Source of the DNA: a virus
Virus record (IMG/VR): IMGVR_UViG_3300038441_001120
Coordinates: 1 to 39,759 of that record
Length of the DNA stretch: 39,759 nucleotides
Direction: 5' to 3' (one strand)
The first letter of the stretch is position 1. Each line of letters opens with the position of its first letter. Of the stretch, positions 1 through 5,856 are shown piece by piece. Position numbers and translations under genes: made by a program. Below the pieces are notes generated by a model, which ran no database searches, was not told the origin of the DNA, and saw only the letters and a list, made by a program, of their open reading frames with translations.

Positions 1-88
1 CATAGAAAATCCAAATTATATCCTTATTCTATGGCATTCCTTGAATTTGCGCAAGCATAAAATTTAAGGAGTTTCACATGTCCGCAAT
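1..88. repeat. Terminal direct repeat, left copy (circular overlap)
   Basis: Bases 1-88 are identical to 39672-39759 except at base 18 (A here, C at 39689). The simplest reading is that the window is a linearised circle with an 88-base assembly overlap, so the right end continues directly into the gene at 78. A short genuine terminal redundancy is the alternative. The mismatch is either a sequencing difference or a polymorphism. Confidence 0.9.
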
Positions 89-1019
89 TTTAGCCTCTTC
101 TGATAACGCCGGATCAACAATTCAAAGATGTCCGCACGATCAACAAAATCCTTATACCATGATTCATAATGGCTTAATTCGGGATGGATCTATTTCTCCG
201 GATTGTCGCTGGCTTTTAATCTATCTTCTTTCAAATTCCGGTAATTGGGTCATTAGCGTCGCACAAATTATCAATCACCTTAAACCTCACATGGCCAAGC
301 AAAAAGTTTATAATATTGTAAACGAAGCTATTGAGTCTGGGTATATGAAAAGGGAGACAATCAGGGAAGGGAATCGTGTGAAAAAAATACAATATTACGT
401 AAGCGAAACACCTAAATTCAAAAAATGTTTTCTACTTCCCACTTTTGAGGAAGAAGAGGCTCGGGTACAAGAAAATGCGGACAATAAGAAAGAACAAAAA
501 AACAAGAAAGAACAAGGATTAATAATATCATCATCATCCAAACCTTCTTCTTCAACGAAAGACCCAGGGAAAGTCGAAACAATTGATGATGCCTCCGGCG
601 GTGATGATTTAAATAAACCTCTTTTTTCTTCTTCTCAAGGAGCAGCAGATTCTAGCGATATTGTAGTAACCAAGACTAACGGACAGGAGTTAAGGGTGAC
701 CCAATCTGAGGTCTTCCAGTTTTTTCTTAACCATCCTAAATACTCGACCGAAGAAATTCAAGAAGCTATAAGGCGTTTCCGTGAGCTAGACTCTCGTAAG
801 GTAAACAACGTCCTTGGGTACTTAATTAAGATCTGCGAAACTATTAAGAAAGAAGGACTTAAACCTAACCGAAAAAAGAACAAGACAGAAACCCCTCGAC
901 CAGATTATAGTAAGATTCCCCCTTGTGGTCCTCCTGTTAAGCTAGTAGAAATAGGAATGGAAGCTTACGAAAAATACATGGAAAACGAAAGAAAAAAACG
1001 TGAGAAGGGCTATTTATGA
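78..1019 (+). CDS. Replication initiator-like winged-helix protein
   Basis: A 313-residue protein. Residues about 40-110 look like a winged helix: a helical stretch around WLLIYLLSNSGNWVIS, then a recognition-type helix and a basic wing (KRETIREGNRVKK). An acidic, then Lys/Gln/Ser-rich linker (about 120-165) and a second helical domain (about 205-265) follow. This order, and the ATGA overlap with a DnaC-like ATPase, matches phage O-type or replisome-organiser proteins that bind the origin and recruit the loader. AAGGAG lies 6 bases before ATG 78 and fixes the start. Specific DNA binding is inferred; I see no catalytic motif. Confidence 0.6.
   Translation: MSAILASSDNAGSTIQRCPHDQQNPYTMIHNGLIRDGSISPDCRWLLIYLLSNSGNWVISVAQIINHLKPHMAKQKVYNIVNEAIESGYMKRETIREGNRVKKIQYYVSETPKFKKCFLLPTFEEEEARVQENADNKKEQKNKKEQGLIISSSSKPSSSTKDPGKVETIDDASGGDDLNKPLFSSSQGAADSSDIVVTKTNGQELRVTQSEVFQFFLNHPKYSTEEIQEAIRRFRELDSRKVNNVLGYLIKICETIKKEGLKPNRKKNKTETPRPDYSKIPPCGPPVKLVEIGMEAYEKYMENERKKREKGYL
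486..521. repeat. Two 18-base direct repeats inside the initiator gene (possible origin iterons)
   Basis: AAGAAAGAACAA occurs at 486-497 and 504-515, in 18-base register, followed by AT-rich sequence and a short TCA repeat. It encodes a duplicated NKKEQ stretch in the linker. Lambdoid O genes carry their origin iterons in the same place. This could also be simple low-complexity coding sequence. Confidence 0.3.
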
Positions 1020-1561
1020 ATACGATTGGTGGATTTTGTTTTGGCGAACATTACAAAGATGCACATATGGCTAAGATCAAACAAGAAAACAGTATCGCAG
1101 AAAAAATGTTAAACTGGATGATTAACCCTTTCAACATCATGTATTTTTGCGGAAACGTTGGAAATGGGAAGACCTACTTTGCTGCATCGTGGTACAACTT
1201 GCTAAGGGAAACTAAAAAAAATGTTAGGGTATTTACAGATCAAACATTTTTTTCCCATCTTATGACCTGTATGAGCAACGGAACTGACCCTTTGTGGGAG
1301 CTTTCTAGGATTTGCGAATGTGATTATTTTATTTTAGACGATCTAGGGTCTTGTAAATTATCAGACTGGAAAGCCGAAATCCTTTTAGAGTTTATTAATC
1401 TAAGAGGATCGAATAATAAACCAACATTAATTACTTCAAATCTTACTAAAGAGGATATGAGAAAGGAACATCACCCTAGATTGGTATCAAGACTTTTCTC
1501 AACTAAAAACGCCTATTTAGAAGTGAACGGACCTGACAGGAGATTATGTGACTATGAATAA
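1016..1561 (+). CDS. DnaC-like helicase loader ATPase
   Basis: A 181-residue AAA+ ATPase of the DnaC/IstB type. Walker A is GNVGNGKT (46-53), Walker B is YFILDDLG (104-111), a sensor-1 TSN is at 140-142 and an arginine-finger-like SRL at 158-160. DnaC-family loaders place the replicative helicase on DNA with the initiator; the likely client here is the DnaB-like protein at 17299-18192. It starts inside the stop of the initiator gene (ATGA overlap), which implies translational coupling. At 181 residues it is shorter than E. coli DnaC and lacks a recognisable N-terminal helicase-binding domain. Confidence 0.75.
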   Translation: MNTIGGFCFGEHYKDAHMAKIKQENSIAEKMLNWMINPFNIMYFCGNVGNGKTYFAASWYNLLRETKKNVRVFTDQTFFSHLMTCMSNGTDPLWELSRICECDYFILDDLGSCKLSDWKAEILLEFINLRGSNNKPTLITSNLTKEDMRKEHHPRLVSRLFSTKNAYLEVNGPDRRLCDYE

Positions 1562-2123
1562 CCAAGACCTTAAAGAAGAAGTTGATTATCTTTTTAGCCT
1601 AGTAGACACCTTACAATCCAGGCTATCTAGACTCGCATCCCCCAACGAGCCCGCATCTGCTCATACTGAACGTCATCAATCCCTGCATCAGGCCGGAAGT
1701 CAGACTCAGTTATGGCCAGCATCCGAAAGGCATCCGCACCGTGAGACGACCAATCATGAAAGGGCTTGTCCCCATACACACGATACTTCTCGTTGTAGGT
1801 CTTCCGATAATTCTCAAGACATTTTATCCCGAGTTCGCATCGACTTTCATCAAACCAGCACCTTGAGAGGATCATACGTACAGCTTCTATGCCAGATTCT
1901 AAGCTCAGTTTTGGCGCAACACGGAAGTTCAGGCCTAAGCGCCGAGCTGTTTCAAGTCTTGTCTTCCCTGTCGTCAACTCCCTTGCTTGAATGTCATGTG
2001 GAGCAACGTGGAGATCGTATAAGCATCCAGTTTCTCTCCGAAAATCATCCAGCACCCGTGCATAGTGAGCTAGCCCTTCACCGGAATTTTCGTAGTAATG
2101 GATCAAATGGATCTCCTTATTGA
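1548..2123 (+). CDS. Doubtful ORF antisense to the terminase, possibly a truncated third gene
   Basis: The reading frame opens at GTG 1548 (ATG 1554 is an alternative) behind AGGAG and overlaps the loader stop, as a genuine third gene would. Its first 25 or so residues (LKEEVDYLFSLVDTLQSRLS) look like a real coiled coil. From 1627 on the frame is simply the antisense of the terminase gene and reads as low-complexity His/Ser/Arg sequence. I think a real gene was cut by a recombination joint at about 1627 and now runs on into antisense sequence. Expression of the full 191 residues is unlikely. Confidence 0.22.
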   Translation: MTMNNQDLKEEVDYLFSLVDTLQSRLSRLASPNEPASAHTERHQSLHQAGSQTQLWPASERHPHRETTNHERACPHTHDTSRCRSSDNSQDILSRVRIDFHQTSTLRGSYVQLLCQILSSVLAQHGSSGLSAELFQVLSSLSSTPLLECHVEQRGDRISIQFLSENHPAPVHSELALHRNFRSNGSNGSPY

Positions 2124-2958
2124 TGAACTGTGCAAAGAATATAGCCGTACTATCCCCAATTCCTAAGTCCCAGTAAGTCCTAACAGGGACTGCTGGGTCA
2201 AACGGAACTGAACCTATTTGGCCTTTCTTACGGAGCTTTTCGATTTCTTTGCCATAGTAAGATCCTTCTTGACCTCGGTTGAAATTGCAATAGAACTCCT
2301 GCTGGATCATGTCTTCCGGCATTCCTTTCCTTCTTTCGGTCTCTACTTGTTCCGAAGTAAGGACATTGGTTTCCTTGACCGTCAGAACTTCAAAAAACCA
2401 GTCTTCCGGATAACGTCTTGCAATCTCCGCCAACTCCCAGCCATGGTTCTTACCGCGAGGAGTGTAGATAAACGCACACCAACCGCCATTAGCCGCAAGA
2501 ATAGGCTTTACAAACTCATAGGCCATTGGATCCATCAAAGACCATTCGCTAAAGACAACACCCCTTGGATTCGTTCCCATAATAGCATCGTAACTATCGG
2601 CGCCAATCAACTGGATCAAAGAAAGACCTTTAGCCCCCTTAATCCAGACCTTCATCTCCGTGTTGTTCGGATTGCCGTCAATAATCTCCTTAGGAATGTA
2701 GTCCAGCATTCTTTTACCGTCATTAGTCATACCATCCCAGATAACCCTTTTGGCCTGAGAGAATGTCGGCAAGAAGTAGTAGTAAGTACCAGGCTCCATA
2801 TAGGCACGCTTGATCATGTAGTTCCACATAGTCGTATCTTTTCCGCCACGTCGATGAACAAGCCAACAAGCGTTTCTACAACCTTCGTCTAATGCTTTAA
2901 GGACTTTCAGTTGATAAGGTCTAGGCGTGTATCCGTAAGGAATTGTTAAGGTAGTCAT
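1627..2958 (-). CDS. terL: Terminase large subunit (packaging ATPase and nuclease)
   Basis: A 443-residue large terminase that drives DNA into the prohead through the portal and cuts concatemers. The N-terminal ATPase has a Walker-A-like HRRGGKDT (35-42), Walker B VVFSEW with Glu138, and a coupling segment YTPRGKNH. The C-terminal RNase H-fold nuclease has acidic residues Asp264 (TYWDLGIGDS), Asp322 (APHD) and Asp409 (HGADA). AGAGG precedes the ATG at 2958. It stands apart from the rest of the morphogenesis operon and from the likely small subunit at 10846-11265. It converges on the replication genes with only 65 bases between. Confidence 0.92.
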   Translation of the reverse strand: MTTLTIPYGYTPRPYQLKVLKALDEGCRNACWLVHRRGGKDTTMWNYMIKRAYMEPGTYYYFLPTFSQAKRVIWDGMTNDGKRMLDYIPKEIIDGNPNNTEMKVWIKGAKGLSLIQLIGADSYDAIMGTNPRGVVFSEWSLMDPMAYEFVKPILAANGGWCAFIYTPRGKNHGWELAEIARRYPEDWFFEVLTVKETNVLTSEQVETERRKGMPEDMIQQEFYCNFNRGQEGSYYGKEIEKLRKKGQIGSVPFDPAVPVRTYWDLGIGDSTAIFFAQFINKEIHLIHYYENSGEGLAHYARVLDDFRRETGCLYDLHVAPHDIQARELTTGKTRLETARRLGLNFRVAPKLSLESGIEAVRMILSRCWFDESRCELGIKCLENYRKTYNEKYRVYGDKPFHDWSSHGADAFRMLAITESDFRPDAGIDDVQYEQMRARWGMRV

Positions 2959-3012
2959 AAGCCTCTTGAGTAAAGTGTTTTAGCTCAAGGACTGTACAGT
3001 AAGGATTGGCTA

Positions 3013-3312
3013 CTAGACGTACATGAAAGGAGGTAAATTGAGCGGAGCAAGGTCTATAATTTTTTTGTCTTTGACTGGGAAAGGGTTGTTTGTGTTCCAT
3101 TTATTGACCAGTTTCTCGACCTTAAAACAGATATGATTAAGGTCTGTTTTTTGGGTCTTTCGGATATTGACATATGGACTTTCAGGCTGCATTAAACAAA
3201 GACCATTCAAGCATTTGATCTTCCATTGCCAAGTCTCGTTAGAGTAAGGAAGACTTACTTTAGGAGTTTCCCTGCACCAAGGACATGGTTTTATATATAG
3301 TTCTAGTTTCAT
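3013..3312 (-). CDS. Lar-like zinc-ribbon small protein
   Basis: About 99 residues. IKPCPWCRETPKV is followed by CLNGLC about 25 residues on and ends near VNKWNTNNP. This CPxC...C...WNT order resembles the Lar (restriction alleviation) zinc-ribbon family of phages. Lar of Rac prophage modulates type I restriction, but most family members are untested. The second ATG (3312) is preferred because GGAGGG lies just before it. It overlaps the upstream gene by 4 bases. Residues beyond about 80 are unusual for the family. Confidence 0.45.
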   Translation of the reverse strand: MKLELYIKPCPWCRETPKVSLPYSNETWQWKIKCLNGLCLMQPESPYVNIRKTQKTDLNHICFKVEKLVNKWNTNNPFPVKDKKIIDLAPLNLPPFMYV

Positions 3313-3659
3313 ATCACCCTCCATAGATTAGAAGGCTTTATCTCGTCCGTATAAGCTCCATTACTGTTAAGCCATCTAAGACCGAAATATGATCTTTTCC
3401 GGAATCTAGGATAGCTGTCGTTTTCACAGTCCTTTACCATAACCAAAGTCCTTTTAGGAGGTAATTTATCCTTACAGCTAATCCATTCTTCTTCCTGGAT
3501 TAAAAATTTTCTTATCAAATATTGTAATGTGTCTAACCTGGTTTTAGCGACCAATTTACCAATGTCGTTATATTGACAACAGCCTAAATCGACGTAGTTC
3601 TTTATAAATAAAGCCTCTTCTTCATTGTAAATTTTTTCTAACTCTTTTATGATATTCAT
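3309..3659 (-). CDS. DUF551-like small protein
   Basis: About 116 residues, starting at the ATG at 3659 behind GGAGGG. The middle contains EEWISCKDKLPPKRTLVMVK, which has the W-I-S-x-x-x-x-L-P signature of DUF551 proteins, small phage or prophage proteins of unknown role. The first 55 residues are helical with no match I recognise. It overlaps the next gene by 4 bases and so belongs to the same minus-strand operon. Confidence 0.5.
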   Translation of the reverse strand: MNIIKELEKIYNEEEALFIKNYVDLGCCQYNDIGKLVAKTRLDTLQYLIRKFLIQEEEWISCKDKLPPKRTLVMVKDCENDSYPRFRKRSYFGLRWLNSNGAYTDEIKPSNLWRVI

Positions 3660-3660
3660 G

Positions 3661-3843
3661 TTATTTTCCCTCCGGAACTGCAATTATTTTAGGTTTAAGG
3701 TATAGATATTCCAACTTGGTCATTCCAGGGAAATGTTTCTTAGCTAATTCGTACTCATAACTATCTCTAACGTAACACAAAATTATGACAACAGAGATTA
3801 TAAACACGATCCATATAATACATAAAAAATCATCTCGGTCCAT
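3661..3843 (-). CDS. Single-pass membrane protein, about 60 residues
   Basis: From the ATG at 3843 (AAGGA upstream) the product has a charged start (MDRDD), one strongly hydrophobic helix (about 6-26, IIWIVFIISVVIILCYV) and a soluble tail. Likely an inner-membrane protein with a cytoplasmic or periplasmic tail; no family recognised. An upstream in-frame start at 3894 would fall inside the RtcB-like remnant and lacks a good binding site. Confidence 0.5.
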   Translation of the reverse strand: MDRDDFLCIIWIVFIISVVIILCYVRDSYEYELAKKHFPGMTKLEYLYLKPKIIAVPEGK

Positions 3844-3844
3844 G

Positions 3845-4104
3845 CTAATCCTTATATGGGTCAAATTCGTTTTTAGATGCCATGCAGGCTCCAATCGGTG
3901 TTAACCTGTGTAAGACCTTAATAGTTTTGTTGTGAGCTTCTAAGACTGATTCTATGCGTTTATAGGCCATTGGGGATTCATCAAGGTCTCCACCCCTAAG
4001 CTCTACATTGGCCTTTTTCATCCAGGATTCATGGTCTACTGGGTTTACAAGGCCAGGACGGATGCAATTTCCTCGTTTATCGAACTTTCCTTATATACTA
4101 CCAT
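3845..4104 (-). pseudogene. RtcB-like RNA ligase C-terminal remnant, frameshifted
   Basis: Reading leftward from 4090 to the TAG at 3845-3847 gives about 80 residues that include CIRPGLVNPV, SWMKKANVELRGGDLDESP, MAYKRIESVLEAHNKT and a final EFDPYKD. I recognise this as the extreme C-terminal part of RtcB-family 3'-phosphate/5'-OH RNA ligases. The only ATG with a good site (4104, AAAAGGA before it) is in another frame. One added base near 4090 would join MVVYK to GKFDKRGN. The catalytic core of RtcB (guanylated His, metal-binding Cys and His) is absent and no other piece of it is seen in the window. Read it as a decayed gene, a sequencing indel or a frameshift-dependent small protein. Confidence 0.6.
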
Positions 4105-4106
4105 GA

Positions 4107-4295
4107 TTAATCCTTTTCCGTACATGACTCTGGGTTATATAAATGGTCTAACAGTTCTTTAATATCATACATCTGAAGACCTAATGGATCGCCTTTCTTT
4201 TCCAACCTTTTTAACTCATCGACAATCCCCTGACAATGAGCCTTAATTAATTTTTTAGACTCTTCAGAAGGTTCAAACCAACACATACAGGGCAT
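4107..4295 (-). CDS. Small conserved-looking protein upstream of the RtcB remnant
   Basis: 62 residues, mostly helical, with an MCWFEPSEESKKLIK start and a KELLDHLYNPESC end. AAAGGA stands 7 bases before ATG 4295. The MCW-x-P opening, the GDPLGL segment and the LLDHLY end look like a conserved family that I believe sits beside RtcB-type ligases elsewhere; that is recalled, not checked. The ATG of the remnant follows its stop by 2 bases, so the two were probably one transcription unit. Confidence 0.5.
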   Translation of the reverse strand: MPCMCWFEPSEESKKLIKAHCQGIVDELKRLEKKGDPLGLQMYDIKELLDHLYNPESCTEKD

Positions 4296-4310
4296 ATATA
4301 ATCCTTTGTT

Positions 4311-4381
4311 CGAGCTATGTAGGAATCGAACCTACGCCTGGTCTTAGACAGAGACCTATGCTTCCATTACACCAATAACCC
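4311..4381 (-). tRNA. tRNA-Asp (GTC)
   Basis: Folds as a cloverleaf. The 7-bp acceptor (GGGTTAT with ATAGCTC) has two G-T wobbles. The D arm is GTGT/GCAT and the perfect anticodon stem GGTCT/AGACC closes the loop CTGTCTA. The T arm GTAGG-TTCGATT-CCTAC is perfect. The anticodon is GTC and base 73 is G, as expected for Asp. Base 37 is T rather than a purine, which is unusual. CCA is not encoded. Confidence 0.8.
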
Positions 4382-4387
4382 ATAAAA

Positions 4388-4456
4388 ACCCCGGTAAGGG
4401 ACTCGAACCCTCATCTTTTAATCGAATAAACGTTATCACCATTCTACTAGCCGGGA
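4388..4456 (-). tRNA. tRNA-like gene with irregular anticodon arm
   Basis: Acceptor TCCCGGC/ACCGGGG pairs at six of seven positions (C7-A66 fails), and the T arm GAGGG-TTCGAGT-CCCTT is intact. The D arm pairs poorly. The best anticodon-arm register gives loop TCGATTA with C at position 33 and GAT at 34-36, closed by a stem with an A-A mismatch. Isotype cannot be assigned (Ile-GAT in that register). Either a decaying tRNA or a tRNA-like RNA. Confidence 0.5.
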
Positions 4457-4470
4457 TAGGGTGTAAGCCT

Positions 4471-4551
4471 AAGAGGATGATGGATTTGCACCAACGAAGC
4501 CGAAGCGAGAGGTTTGCAATCTCCCGGGTTTGTCTACTTCCCTAATCCTCT
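4471..4551 (-). tRNA. tRNA-Cys (GCA) with enlarged variable loop
   Basis: Perfect acceptor AGAGGAT/ATCCTCT with T at 73, the Cys discriminator. Anticodon loop TTGCAAA matches the E. coli tRNA-Cys loop. The variable region is 12 bases with a GC-TTCG-GC mini-hairpin, where Cys tRNAs normally have 4 or 5. The T loop is TGCAAAT, with G where the usual second T stands, and one T-T mismatch in its stem. The D loop lacks the usual GG. Confidence 0.65.
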
Positions 4552-4621
4552 ATGTCTAGGAGCTTTTTTACGCCTGTGCTCCACGAGTTCAACAGGCCCA
4601 TTTCTGGTTATAGTTCCATAG

Positions 4622-4716
4622 AAAGCCTTTCGGCTGATTAATTTCCCAATCCCAGCCTAAGACGTTATCTATAAGTAAAGCCTTTCGGCCGAATCAGTTA
4701 GTCCCAACGCAGGACT
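4622..4716 (-). repeat. Two spacer units with AAAGCCTTTCGGC hairpins between tRNA genes
   Basis: AAAGCCTTTCGGC occurs at 4622-4634 and 4677-4689, 55 bases apart, each followed by a related 35-40 bases. In RNA from the minus strand each forms a short GCC-GAAA-GGC stem with a GNRA-type loop and then a few T. The 3' end of the neighbouring tRNA-Asn carries a similar AAGGCTTT, 57 bases further on. They may be worn tRNA copies, processing signals or weak terminators. A 6-bp stem GCCTGT/ACAGGC at about 4572-4597 is also in this 180-base gap, and no protein gene is seen. Confidence 0.4.
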
Positions 4717-4735
4717 TGGTATTACCGTAATAGAA

Positions 4736-4808
4736 AGCCTTGTGAAGGACTCGAACCTTCCACAACCTGGTTAACAGCCAGGAGCTCTACCCTATGAGCT
4801 AACAAGGC
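4736..4808 (-). tRNA. tRNA-Asn (GTT)
   Basis: Canonical cloverleaf: acceptor GCCTTGT/ACAAGGC, D stem GCTC/GAGC with a GG-containing loop, anticodon stem CCTGG/CCAGG with loop CTGTTAA (anticodon GTT), and T arm GAAGG-TTCGAGT-CCTTC. All stems are perfect. CCA is not encoded, and base 73 is T where G is usual for Asn. The best-formed tRNA of the array. Confidence 0.92.
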
Positions 4809-4813
4809 AAAAT

Positions 4814-4837
4814 AGGGCCTTCAGACTAAAAGGCCCT
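4814..4837. other. 8-bp palindromic stem beside tRNA-Asn
   Basis: AGGGCCTT (4814-4821) and AAGGCCCT (4830-4837) form a perfect stem with an 8-base loop just upstream (minus sense) of tRNA-Asn. No T tract follows, so an RNA-processing hairpin between tRNAs is likelier than a terminator. Confidence 0.4.
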
Positions 4838-4886
4838 AAACGTTAAAAAGATCTTCTAGCTAAGGAGGTATCTTTATTAAACGTAA

Positions 4887-4957
4887 TGCCTGGTGAAGGA
4901 ATCGAACCTTCTCTCTCTGCTTATTTCACAGATGGTCTGCCACTAACCTAACCAGAC
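4887..4957 (-). tRNA. tRNA-like gene with non-canonical anticodon loop
   Basis: Acceptor GTCTGGT/ACCAGGC (one wobble), a 3-bp D stem GGT/ACC with a GG loop, and a perfect T arm GAAGG-TTCGATT-CCTTC. The anticodon stem TCTGT/GCAGA pairs fully (one wobble) but closes loop GAAATAA, which has A instead of the near-universal T at position 33. It cannot be read as a normal decoding tRNA. Identity unknown. Confidence 0.5.
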
Positions 4958-5028
4958 TAAAAGGGCCTAACAATGATAAGCCCCGAATCAGTAACCTCGA
5001 AAGGCACGGTAATTGATCTTTCAAATCG

Positions 5029-5137
5029 TGAACAGAGAGGGACTTGAACCCCCGCGCTGCATGAAAAACGCACCAGATCACCAAGCATCCCCAATGATCG
5101 CGTCTCATCCCGGCTCTACCAACTGAGCTACCTGTCC
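5029..5137 (-). tRNA. 109-base tRNA-like gene with about 36 extra bases in the middle
   Basis: The 5' half (GGACAGG, then TA, then GCTC-loop-GAGC) and the 3' half (T arm GGGGG-TTCAAGT-CCCTC and acceptor TCTGTTC) pair as one tRNA. Between D and T arms there are 59 bases where about 23 are expected. The extra part folds on itself: GATCATT with GGTGATC, and GACGC with GCGTT around it. No single anticodon arm is compelling; TTT or CAT can be read depending on register. It may be a tRNA with a small insertion, a chimera of two tRNAs, or a structured RNA using tRNA ends. Confidence 0.45.
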
Positions 5138-5142
5138 TTAAA

Positions 5143-5364
5143 TCAATCTATTGGCTTTATAACTAACCTTCCTGGATAATGTATTGGATTCTTACTATTA
5201 TCTAGGTACAGTTTCCCATCTCTAACCTCTGTTACTTCCAACACCTCGAGATGGCCTTCCCAACCGCGCATACTCCTAATAACCTTGTGCCCAACCTTAA
5301 TTTCCCGGCCAAGTAAGTCCTTTAATTCCGAACTTTCCTGTCTTTTCCAATCTTCATCTGACAT
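5143..5364 (-). CDS. Hypothetical protein, 73 residues
   Basis: Starting at the ATG at 5364 behind GGAGAA. The second half, from VGHKVIRSMRGWEGHLEV on, looks like a small beta-barrel (SH3-like or KOW-like), an impression from strand pattern only. It follows the gene at 5366-5569 by a single base, so the two are co-translated. No function recognised. The longer frame to 5472 is antisense to nothing useful and lacks a binding site. Confidence 0.5.
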   Translation of the reverse strand: MSDEDWKRQESSELKDLLGREIKVGHKVIRSMRGWEGHLEVLEVTEVRDGKLYLDNSKNPIHYPGRLVIKPID

Positions 5365-5365
5365 T

Positions 5366-5569
5366 TTATTTTCTCCGAGCCGATTTATCTCTAACCAACT
5401 CTTTATAACCATCATTAGGACTATCCCAAATATCTCCGCCCATCTTCCGATAAGCCCTTCCATTTGGTACATCTTCCATAGATCTTAAAGCCCGATTACA
5501 AGACCGTTTCCAGTCCTTTTGCTTAATATCCTGGGAATATCCGTAAGGTTCTCTATAAGATCTGCTCAT
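5366..5569 (-). CDS. Hypothetical basic/polar protein, 67 residues
   Basis: A short protein rich in Arg, Lys, Tyr and Ser (MSRSYREPYGYSQDIKQKDW). It overlaps the stop of the upstream gene by 4 bases (ATGA). I do not recognise it. Its place between a GroES-like operon and the tRNA array says only that it is an early-region gene. Confidence 0.45.
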   Translation of the reverse strand: MSRSYREPYGYSQDIKQKDWKRSCNRALRSMEDVPNGRAYRKMGGDIWDSPNDGYKELVRDKSARRK

Positions 5570-5856
5570 AACCCTATAGCTCCTATTCTCCGATGTAAGT
5601 CCTTATACTCGATCTTGGCCCTAGCAAAGGTCCCAGAGTAACTATCGATTATCTTAGACATTACCATAACCACTTTGATCAACCTGACATTGACCACATT
5701 TTCTTTTCCGACTTCCTCTTCAACCCAATCATATCCTTCCTCAACATTAAACATCTCAAGTAAAGGTATTAGGTCTTGTATGAATTTAACCTGGTGATCC
5801 ATTGTCCAAATCTCCAGAAATCCTTCAATCTGTTCTTCTAAGGTCTTTTTAGCCAT
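5566..5856 (-). CDS. Hypothetical helical protein, 96 residues
   Basis: Predicted all-helical, with Glu-rich and Lys-rich surfaces and a hydrophobic core (VVNVRLIKVVMVMSKIID). It starts at 5856 behind GGAAT and overlaps the GroES-like gene by 8 bases and the next gene by 4. No family recognised. Confidence 0.5.
   Translation of the reverse strand: MAKKTLEEQIEGFLEIWTMDHQVKFIQDLIPLLEMFNVEEGYDWVEEEVGKENVVNVRLIKVVMVMSKIIDSYSGTFARAKIEYKDLHRRIGAIGL

Noticed and set aside
2218-2892. 224-residue frame on the plus strand
   Set aside because: Lies wholly antisense to the large terminase, has no binding site of note and reads as low-complexity shadow sequence.
4926-5108. 60-residue minus-strand frame
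   Set aside because: Falls across two tRNA-like genes; the tRNA folds explain the sequence better.
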